Source: Pontibacter liquoris (lineage in GTDB: Bacteria > Bacteroidota > Bacteroidia > Cytophagales > Hymenobacteraceae). Taken from it: a DNA stretch of 64,000 nt. The stretch spans positions 558,001 to 622,000 of the forward strand of contig NZ_JALEBG010000001.1 in NCBI RefSeq assembly GCF_022758235.1, given 5' to 3'. A program made the translations under genes and the position numbers. The notes beneath the pieces were generated by a model. It did no database searches, was not told the DNA's origin, and saw nothing but the letters and a program-made list of their open reading frames with translations. The first letter of the stretch is position 1; every line of letters begins with the position of its first letter. This document shows positions 24,891 to 32,073 of the stretch, one piece after another.

Positions 24891-24920
24891 AAAAAAAGGA
24901 GCCGCAGGGCTCCTTTTTTA
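24891..24920. terminator. Bidirectional terminator after ACBP
   Basis: AAAAAAGGAGCC pairs with GGCTCCTTTTTT around a 4-nt loop, between the convergent ACBP and DUF2007 genes; it overlaps the DUF2007 stop codon. Confidence 0.87.
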
Positions 24921-25364
24921 TTTTCTTCTCCAGCGGTGGCTGCAATTATAACATTTATACTTGTGGCTCAGGAAAGGGACCGGGAAGCCGAGGAACAGAT
25001 AGCTCAGCGAAAAGACGGCCCTGTTATACTTCTCTTCTGCAATGTTGTCGGAGCCGCAGGTAGGGCAGGTATGCGCCTCCGGGGCGTGCTCTTGCATGGG
25101 CGGGGCCAGCTCCAATTCATCGTTCAAAAGAAAAGAGGCGCTTCCGCCCAGTATGCCGGCCATAATGGCGCGCGCTTCTTCCTCGTCATTTTCCGGCACC
25201 CGCAGCTTTATTCCTCCTACGGCTACTGCATAAAAGGGCTGCGCCGCCACAATGTGCTCATCTCCCAGAAAACAAAGAATGCCTTCTGCCGCCAGGCGCC
25301 CTTTCAGGATGTGCGCCTGTGTCGGATCGTTGCAGGTAGCAATTGTTATCAGGCGCTCAGCCAT
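24918..25364 (-). CDS. DUF2007-domain protein with C-terminal zinc ribbon
   Basis: A 148-aa protein with an N-terminal DUF2007 ferredoxin-like domain (about 3-75: LITIATCNDPTQAHILKGRL, AEGILCFLGDEHI, GGIKLRVPENDEEEARAIM), often labelled putative signal-transducing protein. It ends in a zinc-ribbon-like part with CPTCGSDNIAEEKYN and YKCYNCSHRWRRK, giving two CxxC knuckles. Between the knuckles sits a hydrophobic stretch (FSLSYLFLGFPVPFLS) that could touch the membrane. Function is unknown. It lies 18 bp after the CDGSH gene on the same strand and is probably co-transcribed. Confidence 0.88.
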   Translation of the reverse strand: MAERLITIATCNDPTQAHILKGRLAAEGILCFLGDEHIVAAQPFYAVAVGGIKLRVPENDEEEARAIMAGILGGSASFLLNDELELAPPMQEHAPEAHTCPTCGSDNIAEEKYNRAVFSLSYLFLGFPVPFLSHKYKCYNCSHRWRRK

Positions 25365-25382
25365 GGAGAAAAGATAAGAACG

Positions 25383-25604
25383 TTATTTTTTAGGAGGAAG
25401 GTTGAACGCAACGGCTTCGTGCTCAAAATGCCCTTTGTGCGAGCCATCGCAGAAAGGCTTGTTCTTGGAAAGGCCGCAGCGGCATACCGAAACCACGGTA
25501 CGTCCGTCCAGGCCGTACGCGTTACCATCTTTATCTACAATTTCAAAATCGCCTTCGATGCGCAGCGAGCCGTTGTTGTTTACTGTCAGTTTTGTTGTTG
25601 CCAT
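25383..25604 (-). CDS. CDGSH iron-sulfur domain protein
   Basis: A 73-aa protein holding one CDGSH zinc-finger-type domain that binds a [2Fe-2S] cluster with three Cys and one His. The motif is complete: VCRCGLSKNKPFCDGSH (C, C, C and H ligands). The start at MATTKLTVNNNGSLRIEG is used because earlier in-frame residues (a further 13) are hydrophobic and atypical. Such proteins act in redox or Fe-S transfer. It is the first gene of a likely two-gene unit with DUF2007. A TATATTTG -7-like box lies upstream on the minus strand at 25641-25648. Confidence 0.92.
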   Translation of the reverse strand: MATTKLTVNNNGSLRIEGDFEIVDKDGNAYGLDGRTVVSVCRCGLSKNKPFCDGSHKGHFEHEAVAFNLPPKK

Positions 25605-25682
25605 GGTGTGCTGGTAAAAGTATAGGGGTAAGTATAAAAACAAATATACGCATTTTGCCTTACTATCTGTGAGCCCCTTAAA

Positions 25683-25717
25683 CCAAAAAGGCCCTGCACA
25701 GAGCAGGGCCTTTTTGG
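25683..25717. terminator. Terminator after the YD-like lipoprotein gene
   Basis: CCAAAAAGGCCCTGC pairs with GCAGGGCCTTTTTGG around a 5-nt loop, 24 bp beyond the stop of the minus-strand lipoprotein gene. Confidence 0.88.
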
Positions 25718-25740
25718 AACGTAAGTCGAATTGGATTTTA

Positions 25741-26547
25741 CTACTTGCTGTACTGGTAAGTATAGGTTTCGCTTTTACCGTTTGGTGTGGTCACGGTCTG
25801 GCTCAACGGCAAACCGTTCTTATCATACTCGTAGCTATACTTATAGTTGTATACTTTCTTGCTGCCGTGCACCAGGGTTCTGGATGCGATCAGGTTATTG
25901 GGGCTGCTCACTTTGCCGGGTTCGGTAATGGTGGCGAAAGGGTTTTTGTTGTTATCGTAGGAGTAGGTGGTGGTAGAGAAGAGCACGGTAGCGCCCTTAG
26001 CGCCTACTACATACTGCTTTTCCTGACCCAGGTCGCCGTTTGGCAGCACTTCATACTTTACAAATGATTTTGCTTTGGCACCTTTTTTCTCCTGGCCTTC
26101 AAACACGGATTTCTTTTCCAGTTTGCTGTTGGCATCGTACTCGAACGTAGCGTAGGTTGAAAACGCCACTTTGCTGCCGTCAAAGTAATTGGTAAGGGCT
26201 TTGCGCAGCAGGCCGGTGTTGTCATACTTAAATACCTGCTCTGCCAGCACGGCGTGGCTGCTGCCGGTGTGGGTAGTGGCTTTCAGCGCTTTTCCTTTGG
26301 CATCGTAGGTGTACTTCTCAAAGCTTTCCAGCTCGCCGGTTTCTTTGTTGTAGTGGTTTACCTGGCTCAACTGCTTGCCTGCAAAATTGTAAGAAGTTAC
26401 ATCGGCAGAATCCACGGTGATGCGGGAAATCTGGCCTTGTGCTGCTACCGTAGGATTAACAGATTCCTGGTCGTTTTTTTCGCAGGAGGATAACGCAACC
26501 ACGCCAAACAGGAACATGGCGGGTAAAAAAGTGTTTTTCAATTTCAT
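25741..26547 (-). CDS. Lipoprotein with YD-like beta repeats
   Basis: A 268-aa outer-membrane lipoprotein. A signal and lipobox (VVALSSCEKND, Cys about 22) are followed by acidic residues typical of surface-exported Bacteroidota lipoproteins. The rest is a series of strand-turn repeats of the form YxYDxxGKxLK (EKYTYDAKGKALKATTHTG, EQVFKYDNTGLLRKALTNY, ATFEYDANSKLEKKSVFEG, YSYEYDKNGLPLSQTVTTP), like RHS/YD repeats. No catalytic motif is visible; a structural or binding role at the surface is likely. It has its own terminator and an AT-rich upstream region. Confidence 0.8.
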   Translation of the reverse strand: MKLKNTFLPAMFLFGVVALSSCEKNDQESVNPTVAAQGQISRITVDSADVTSYNFAGKQLSQVNHYNKETGELESFEKYTYDAKGKALKATTHTGSSHAVLAEQVFKYDNTGLLRKALTNYFDGSKVAFSTYATFEYDANSKLEKKSVFEGQEKKGAKAKSFVKYEVLPNGDLGQEKQYVVGAKGATVLFSTTTYSYDNNKNPFATITEPGKVSSPNNLIASRTLVHGSKKVYNYKYSYEYDKNGLPLSQTVTTPNGKSETYTYQYSK

Positions 26548-26887
26548 TTGGCTAAAAGTTGAAATAATGAAAAAATGTCGTTTTGGCTCTTGGCCGGTTT
26601 GTTTGGATGGAAAACGGAAGGCCCGTCAAAATAATTGCATTCTGTAAAATATTTCTGTCGGGAGGTATAGGGTGGCAGGTTGGTGTTGTTGGTGTAAATA
26701 CCTGATGGATAGTGTGATGCGTTGTTTAAAAAAGGTTGTAAATATTTTAAAATATTTTTAATATGGCTTAAATATATAATTATTAATATATTCAAGAATG
26801 CGCCAGAGCCAAGACCTGCTTGCACTTTTACCGGCTTTAGGCCAGCCATGTTCTGTGCCGCCTGATTGCATGCAGCAGCACCTGGTT
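26548..26887. other. AT-rich intergenic region, no gene
   Basis: 340 bp between tandem minus-strand genes. The part at about 26725-26800 is very AT-rich with palindromic TAAATATTTTAAAATATTTTTA-like composition, far below the local GC level. No consensus promoter or small gene is clear; it may hold the lipoprotein promoter or a bent-DNA segment. Confidence 0.45.
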
Positions 26888-29329
26888 TTAGTTCAGGCTT
26901 GCGCTCCGGGCAATGTTGAGCAGCTCATCTCCGGTATCGATATTGTGGCGAAGCAGCTCGTTGAAGTTAACGGCTACGCGCAAGGCCCGCAGGCCTGGTA
27001 CCCCCGGCATTTCCTCCAGCTCCAGGTGCTCTATTTCCTGGCCCACATACCCTTCCGATTGCAGGAACTCAATGTAGCGTAGGTATTCCTGTGCTTCTTT
27101 TTGCACCGAGTATACGATGGCGATCTTGCCGGGCTGCGTCAGGCGCTCTTCGGACCCGCGCAGGGTAGCCTTGTCGAGCCGTTTTTTAACGATCTCGTAG
27201 CGGATGTTATTGGCGCCTTCCACATCAAACTTTTTCTCGTCCAGCCGGAACCGGATCGAAATAGGATCGCTGTGCACCAAAATGAGCTGGGTAATTTCGA
27301 GCGGCAGTTTCAGGTTGGGCCGTAGCTTGCGTATGCGGCGGGCAATTTCGCAGGTCAGCATCAGCTGCCACAGGCGCATGTTGCGCAAGTATAAAGGCTG
27401 GAAATCCCCGTTATTCAGCAGCGAAGCACCAATGTAGATGTTATACTCCACACCATCGGTCTTATACTTCTCAAAGTAATGCGGAAAGGTTTGCTGGGCT
27501 TTTTCCTCTTCCCGGTCCAGAAACGTTGAAATGGTTTCGTTGATGATGTAGAGGCTCTCTTCGTAAGCGCGCCGTTTGTTGTACACCACGCCGTAAGGGT
27601 TGTTGATGGCGGCTCGGTACCTGCCAATGGCCTCCGTGGCGGACGGGTTGCGCCGGATAAAATGGTCGAACAGGGGCTCGATCTCGCTGCGCAGAAACTC
27701 CAGGATAATGCCTTCATCGCCCGAAGCCAGCTCATTGACGATGCTCTGGGAAAACTTGTCGATCTTATACACGAGCTCATCCAGAATAGAGAGGGGCAGG
27801 TTGTCTTTGGCCGCAAGTATAACCTCTTTGGCCAGCACCAGCTGTTCCAGCAAATCGCCCTGGATGGCTTTGTTGCGCTCTATGGCCGAGCCCCGCACAT
27901 CGGAGACACCGTACAGCGGGTAAATATCCTTGAACACGATCGGCTCGATCTCGGGGCTGGTATTGCGCTCCATTTTCTCGAGCAGGTTGATGGCGGCCTT
28001 CGTAAAGCGCCACTCCACAATGGGGTGGATGGCCGTATACTTTTCTTTGATGATGCGTTGAATGCTGCTGCGCAGTTCTTCCAGGCTGCGATTCATGGAT
28101 AAGGCAAACAGCGGCAGCATGTCTTTTAGCTTCAGGGTAGAGAGGGCGTTAAGCTCGCCTGGAATGGGAGAGGCAAGCTCCAGCAGGCCAATAATGCTGC
28201 CCTCGTACTGCAGCGGGGCAATAATGAGGTTGCGGATTCCCTGGTCCAGCAGCTGCTGCTCAATACGGGTAGGGTTCGGAAACACCTGCAGATCATCCAC
28301 CACAATGGTATGGCCTTTTTTGATGACGGGTTCATAAACAGAATCTGTCAGGTCGGCCAGTTTCAGGTCGCTATCCTGGGTAAGCACCAGGCCATTCCAT
28401 ATTTTGCGGGCATAGGTAATATCAAACTCAGGCATGGCAGGGCACGAGGCAACGCCTAAGCGGATGCCGGGCAGGCCAAAGAGCACGCGCAGCTTCTGCT
28501 GCAGGTTCAGAAAACCCTCCTGGGTGGCAATAGTGTCTCCATCCAGCAGGTCCAGGCGCAGCGAAGAGATGGTTTCCTCGTTGGTAACGTCGGTAAATTC
28601 ATAGATGGCAAAGCCGGTAAACTCAAAATTGTCCGGCGGCAGTTTCTGCATCCACAGATCCAGGTCGTTGTAGCGGTTTATGAGGTAGTTGATCTCCTGG
28701 GCTTTGAGCTCCTTCAGCTCGCCTTTTGCCTTCACCTCCATAAATTTAAGGTCGATGCTGAGCTTGTAATGGTGTTCCAGCGCGGTAAACTTATCTTTGA
28801 TGGTAAAGATAAAGGGTTCGTCTACCCGGAAGTTAGCCTTGTAAAACTTTTCTAGGATCAGGGTATAAGCCGACAAAGTAAGCCGGAAAAGCAGCGTTTT
28901 CAGGTCCAGGTTCAGCTTTTCGGTATAATTGCCACCGCCCAGCAGCTTGAGTTCGGTCAGGCGCGGGGTGGCATAAAAACTCTCGAAATGGAACGGAAGC
29001 ACAGCCGCTTTAAGGTCATTTTCCCAGAGGGCACTCGGGAAAATATCCTCCATCAGGATGTCTACTGTATCGATGTACCTGGTAATGATGCTGCTGTCAC
29101 TGATGGGCTCGAGCAGCTCGGGTTTCTGCCGCAGCAACTCGGTCAGTTCTTTCACCCGCGCCACATTGCAGCTGGGGTCGTTTGTCACCTTCTGTTCCCA
29201 GTACGAAATAAGGGGCGACAGGCTGAGGGTGGTTTTAAATGGAAATTCATTTACACTCAAAATCACCTCATCATTGCTGGTGATGGAGACAACCGACTCA
29301 TGAAAACTACTTTGGTGGTGTTTGGGCAT
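26888..29329 (-). CDS. Large GAF-domain-containing protein
   Basis: An 813-aa cytoplasmic protein with no signal peptide or membrane helices. A GAF-like domain lies at about 325-415, where LTDSVYEPVIKKGHTIVVDD and IRNLIIAPLQYEGSIIGLLE give the typical beta-sheet core. The N-terminal 300 residues and C-terminal 400 residues are not recognised. Uncharacterised GAF proteins of this kind occur widely in Bacteroidota and may sense a small ligand. There is no kinase, cyclase or DNA-binding domain in the chain, so the output is unknown. It is monocistronic. Confidence 0.85.
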   Translation of the reverse strand: MPKHHQSSFHESVVSITSNDEVILSVNEFPFKTTLSLSPLISYWEQKVTNDPSCNVARVKELTELLRQKPELLEPISDSSIITRYIDTVDILMEDIFPSALWENDLKAAVLPFHFESFYATPRLTELKLLGGGNYTEKLNLDLKTLLFRLTLSAYTLILEKFYKANFRVDEPFIFTIKDKFTALEHHYKLSIDLKFMEVKAKGELKELKAQEINYLINRYNDLDLWMQKLPPDNFEFTGFAIYEFTDVTNEETISSLRLDLLDGDTIATQEGFLNLQQKLRVLFGLPGIRLGVASCPAMPEFDITYARKIWNGLVLTQDSDLKLADLTDSVYEPVIKKGHTIVVDDLQVFPNPTRIEQQLLDQGIRNLIIAPLQYEGSIIGLLELASPIPGELNALSTLKLKDMLPLFALSMNRSLEELRSSIQRIIKEKYTAIHPIVEWRFTKAAINLLEKMERNTSPEIEPIVFKDIYPLYGVSDVRGSAIERNKAIQGDLLEQLVLAKEVILAAKDNLPLSILDELVYKIDKFSQSIVNELASGDEGIILEFLRSEIEPLFDHFIRRNPSATEAIGRYRAAINNPYGVVYNKRRAYEESLYIINETISTFLDREEEKAQQTFPHYFEKYKTDGVEYNIYIGASLLNNGDFQPLYLRNMRLWQLMLTCEIARRIRKLRPNLKLPLEITQLILVHSDPISIRFRLDEKKFDVEGANNIRYEIVKKRLDKATLRGSEERLTQPGKIAIVYSVQKEAQEYLRYIEFLQSEGYVGQEIEHLELEEMPGVPGLRALRVAVNFNELLRHNIDTGDELLNIARSASLN

Positions 29330-29558
29330 ATGCTGCGGTTCTGACGGAAGCGGTTACAGGCGAAGCGCCGGCTTCATAGGTGTTAAAAGCTATAACGAAA
29401 TTTTATCTTAAAAGATGGTGCAATAACCGGGCCGTACGGGTTATGTTTGTGTTACCAACGGGTAGGTAACCGCCGGCAGAGAGGCTGCGGATATATGTTT
29501 GGCACAATATTTATGCTCTTGCCCTGTTATACTATACCCGCTTAAACATTTAAAGCAT

Positions 29559-30191
29559 ATGAAAAAGAAAACAACCTGGCTACTGACGCTGCTGCTGGCA
29601 GGCTTTACGTTTGGGGCACAGGCCCAGTCGCAGTCGCAGGTGGAAAAAGACCTGAACGATTTTCGTGCCTGGATGCGCCAGAAGTCGGGCATGGCCGACA
29701 GTACGATCCGGGCTGAGTGGCCGACCGTAAAAAAGGAGTACAAGGAAAAAACCTACACCCTGGACCAGAACACCAAAAAGCTCTCGGATTCTTCGCGGGC
29801 CGAGTATGCTACCATGAAGCAGCGCTACCAGGAGTGGGAGGAACGGAACGAGACCCGCAAAGCCGTGGACCTGGAAGGGCGTGAGCTGGATCGCTGGGAA
29901 CTGGAAATGACCGGCTCGGCGCAGATCAACAGAATTAAGCCGGCAGGGCTCCGCGATGCCTTTGTGCAGGCGCTGGATTATACCCGCGTAAACCGCCGCA
30001 ACTGGACCCTGCGCGACTGGGATTATGCCGAGTTTGTGATCGGCGAGCTCAATACGCGCAAAGCCGAAGTGCTTGACCGACTTAATAACGGCGATAAAAT
30101 TAAAATAGCCGCTTTGCAGGTAGAGTTTGCCACCCTGAAGAAAGGCCGCGAAGCCAAAGATGCCTACAACAACATGCGTGAGCAGCGCTAA
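29559..30191 (+). CDS. Exported hypothetical protein
   Basis: A 210-aa periplasmic protein. The ATG at 29559 is chosen because it starts a textbook signal peptide (MKKKTTWLLTLLLAGFTFGA, cleavage after AQA). The mature part is highly charged and helical: KDLNDFRAWMRQKSGMADST, WPTVKKEYKEKTYTLDQNTK, ATMKQRYQEWEERNETRKAV and INRIKPAGLRDAFVQALDYT. It may form a helical bundle or coiled coil. I do not recognise a named family. A 20-bp-stem terminator follows, shared with the small minus-strand gene at 30283. Confidence 0.8.
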   Translation: MKKKTTWLLTLLLAGFTFGAQAQSQSQVEKDLNDFRAWMRQKSGMADSTIRAEWPTVKKEYKEKTYTLDQNTKKLSDSSRAEYATMKQRYQEWEERNETRKAVDLEGRELDRWELEMTGSAQINRIKPAGLRDAFVQALDYTRVNRRNWTLRDWDYAEFVIGELNTRKAEVLDRLNNGDKIKIAALQVEFATLKKGREAKDAYNNMREQR

Positions 30192-30221
30192 GCTGGCTAC
30201 CCTATAAACATAGGAGCCATA

Positions 30222-30274
30222 CTAAAAAGCAGCAGCCCCGGCAGTTTATACTTGCCGGGGCTGCTGCTTTTTAG
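30222..30274. terminator. Long bidirectional terminator hairpin
   Basis: An uninterrupted stem of about 22 bp (CTAAAAAGCAGCAGCCCCGG and its complement, 30222-30243 with 30253-30274) encloses a loop that contains a TTATACTT word. It separates two convergent genes. Confidence 0.92.
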
Positions 30275-30282
30275 TTATGCAC

Positions 30283-30462
30283 TCAGATGGCGTTCTGGCC
30301 TTTAGTACCGTTCGATGGGTCTTTGTCTTCGTGCCTGCCCTGCGGTCCTTTCTTTTTCTGCTGATCGCTCAGGTGGCGGTTCTGGCCGCCGTCTTTGTCC
30401 TGCTTGTTTTCTGCCTTCGGGCGGCTGGCGTTGTCTTTTCCCTGGTTATGTCCCTTTGTCAT
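30283..30462 (-). CDS. Small hydrophilic low-complexity protein (59 aa)
   Basis: A 59-codon reading frame on the minus strand, ATG at 30460-30462 and TGA at 30283-30285. The product begins MTKGHNQGKDNASRPKAENK and contains DKDGGQNRHLSDQQKKKGPQ, then GTKGQNAI. It is almost free of hydrophobic residues and rich in Lys, Gln, Asn, Asp and Gly, like intrinsically disordered stress proteins. The antisense frame on the plus strand is strongly hydrophobic, an expected mirror artefact. Support comes from the terminator just past its stop. Function unknown. Confidence 0.65.
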   Translation of the reverse strand: MTKGHNQGKDNASRPKAENKQDKDGGQNRHLSDQQKKKGPQGRHEDKDPSNGTKGQNAI

Positions 30463-30582
30463 TGCTTTCGGTTGGTTGGTTATACCTGTTTGTACGACAG
30501 CAGGTAGCGGGAGTTGAAGCCGCTACTTTTAAATGTGGATAAGTGGTGGAGAATTAGCACCTGTGCTTGCCGCGAAAAGTCT

Positions 30583-30590
30583 TACTTTTG
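30583..30590 (+). promoter_or_regulatory. Candidate -7 element TACTTTTG before deoxynucleoside kinase
   Basis: TACTTTTG matches TAnnTTTG and ends 31 bp before the ATG at 30622. A TTG at 30567 lies too close (13 bp) to be a standard -33 box. Confidence 0.5.
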
Positions 30591-30621
30591 TCACCGGCTT
30601 TTACCCAAACCACCTTTACTC

Positions 30622-31236
30622 ATGCACATTGCAATCGTCGGCAATATTGGCGCCGGCAAAACTACCCTGGCTACCAAGCTGTCGCAACATTTTAAGTGGG
30701 ACCTTTACCTGGAGGCGGTAGAGAACAATCCGTACCTGAAAGACTTTTACGAAGACATGGAGCGCTGGGCTTTTCACCTGCAGGTCTTCTTCCTCAACAG
30801 CCGCTTTACGCAGGTGCAGCAGATCCAGTCCAATGGCCACGACGTGATCCAGGACCGCACCATTTACGAAGATGCCTACATCTTTGCCAAGAACCTGCAC
30901 CAGTCGGGGCTGATGAGCTCCCGGGATTATGATAATTACTTTGCCCTGTTCCAGTCGATGATCAGCATGGTGAAAGCGCCTGACCTGATGATCTACCTCA
31001 AAGCCGACCTGCCAAAACTCATCGGGCAGATTGAAAAGCGCAACCGCGATTATGAGAGCAGCATCAGTATTAACTACCTGCGCAACCTCAACGACCATTA
31101 CAACAGCTGGATGAGCACCTACGACCAGGGCAAGCAACTGGTCATCGACGTAAATAACCTCGACTTTGTCGCCAACCCGGAAGACCTCGGAAGCATCATC
31201 GAAAAGATCCAGGCAGAACTGTATGGCTTGTTTTAA
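30622..31236 (+). CDS. Deoxynucleoside kinase
   Basis: A 204-aa enzyme of the dNK/dGK family that phosphorylates deoxynucleosides in the salvage pathway. The start at MHIAIVGNIGAGKTTLATKL puts the P-loop at the N-terminus as in all homologues. The ERS/DRS-type motif appears as VIQDRTIYEDAYIFAKNL, the conserved Glu after the P-loop in LYLEAVENNPYLKDFYED, and the lid arginines in KRNRDYESSISINYLRNLND. Base specificity cannot be told. It has its own -7 box and a terminator. Confidence 0.95.
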   Translation: MHIAIVGNIGAGKTTLATKLSQHFKWDLYLEAVENNPYLKDFYEDMERWAFHLQVFFLNSRFTQVQQIQSNGHDVIQDRTIYEDAYIFAKNLHQSGLMSSRDYDNYFALFQSMISMVKAPDLMIYLKADLPKLIGQIEKRNRDYESSISINYLRNLNDHYNSWMSTYDQGKQLVIDVNNLDFVANPEDLGSIIEKIQAELYGLF

Positions 31237-31267
31237 GCCCTGAATCCGTTAAACTTTACAGCACCAC

Positions 31268-31303
31268 AAAAGGCAGCGAACCGCAACGTTCGCTGCCTTT
31301 TTG
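31268..31303. terminator. Terminator after deoxynucleoside kinase
   Basis: AAAAGGCAGCGAAC (31268-31281) pairs with GTTCGCTGCCTTTT (31288-31301) and ends in a T-run. Confidence 0.88.
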
Positions 31304-31371
31304 CTTTTAGAAGTGTGTTGGCTAATAGAGTAGCAGGAGGGGAGTTTTGCCACACACCGGCAGTTCGGCTA

Positions 31372-31944
31372 TTGGTTCTTTCTGAAGTATAAGCGTTACT
31401 GTACCGGGTCCAACCACCCCTACCCCTCAGAGCTACGCTCGCTAGCTTCGAACTCGCGTTCTCGCTAGTCTAAGGAGGAGAGCTTGTTGTTACTTAGGCT
31501 AAAGTATAAACGATGTAGTAAGAGCTTCATCTCCCTTCCACCAAGATCCTTTCAGGATGACAAAAGTGGGAAGAGGAGAAGGATACAAGGAAATAGGGAT
31601 TACAGAAAGAAGGTTTATTCTTATGCTTCTGCCAAAGTATAAACAGCTTCTATCGAACTGATCCCAGTCCTTGGGTTGAGCGCCTTGGTGTGTTGCGGTG
31701 CCCGAAGGGCAGCCCGCAGCGTCAGCGAGGAGCAGCTTCACGCCGCCGCGCGAAACGCAAGGACGAGCCCCCGCGGGCTTGGAGCGCTCCAAAGCAAAAG
31801 ATGAAACAAGGCAAGTATAAAACTGAGCATTAATCAGCCGCTAGCAAGTATAGCAGAAAACAGAACTGAGCATCAAACTCAAGCTACAAAGTATAAACTG
31901 AAGCATCACACGGCCGCTACCAAGTATAGCCAAATATCAAACCT
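31372..31944 (+). repeat. Composite intergenic element, copy 1
   Basis: The first of four copies of an element of roughly 600 bp, filling most of the space between the deoxynucleoside kinase and M49 peptidase genes. Modules in order: leader GAAGTATAAGCG; module A (CTCAGAGCTACGCTCGCTAG, about 31427); module B (AAGATCCTTTCAGGATGACA, 31543-31562); the structured core (31651-31820); and a tail of AAGTATAGC/AAGTATAAA words. The C-rich module present in the other copies is missing here. No transposase or terminal target duplication is visible. Confidence 0.88.
31651..31820 (+). ncRNA. Structured core of composite element, copy 1 (candidate RNA)
   Basis: The core begins at TATCGA and ends at a GTATAA. 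GTCCTTG (31667-31673) can pair with CAAGGAC (31758-31764), extended by GTT and GCGC pairs. Inside, GGTGTG..GC can pair with GC..CACGCC, and TGCCC-GAA-GGGCA (31699-31711) is an apical hairpin. After the outer helix come AGCCC/GGGCT and the perfect palindrome TTGGAGCGCTCCAA (31779-31792). Transcription and strand are unproven; the ncRNA label is a hypothesis. Confidence 0.45.
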
Positions 31945-32073
31945 GGAAATCTGTACATAGGCGTTGTACATCCCATACTTACATTCCCTACCAACCACCC
32001 CTGCCTATACCCTCCTTTGCCCTCACTTCAAATTTCACTACCTTCAGGTCGGAACTAAACCTGAAAAAATAGC

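Noticed and set aside
30277-30507. 76-codon hydrophobic plus-strand frame
   Set aside because: It mirrors the 59-aa hydrophilic minus-strand protein; it starts inside the terminator region and its Val/Leu-rich content is explained by the antisense of Lys/Asp/Gln codons.
31499-31792. 97-codon minus-strand frame in repeat copy 1, sharing the string ATHQGAQPKDW with a 66-codon frame at 49229-49429
   Set aside because: The frames lie within the repeated core. Copies diverge by insertions that are not multiples of three, and changes follow hairpin pairing rather than codons, so the peptide similarity is a by-product of DNA conservation.
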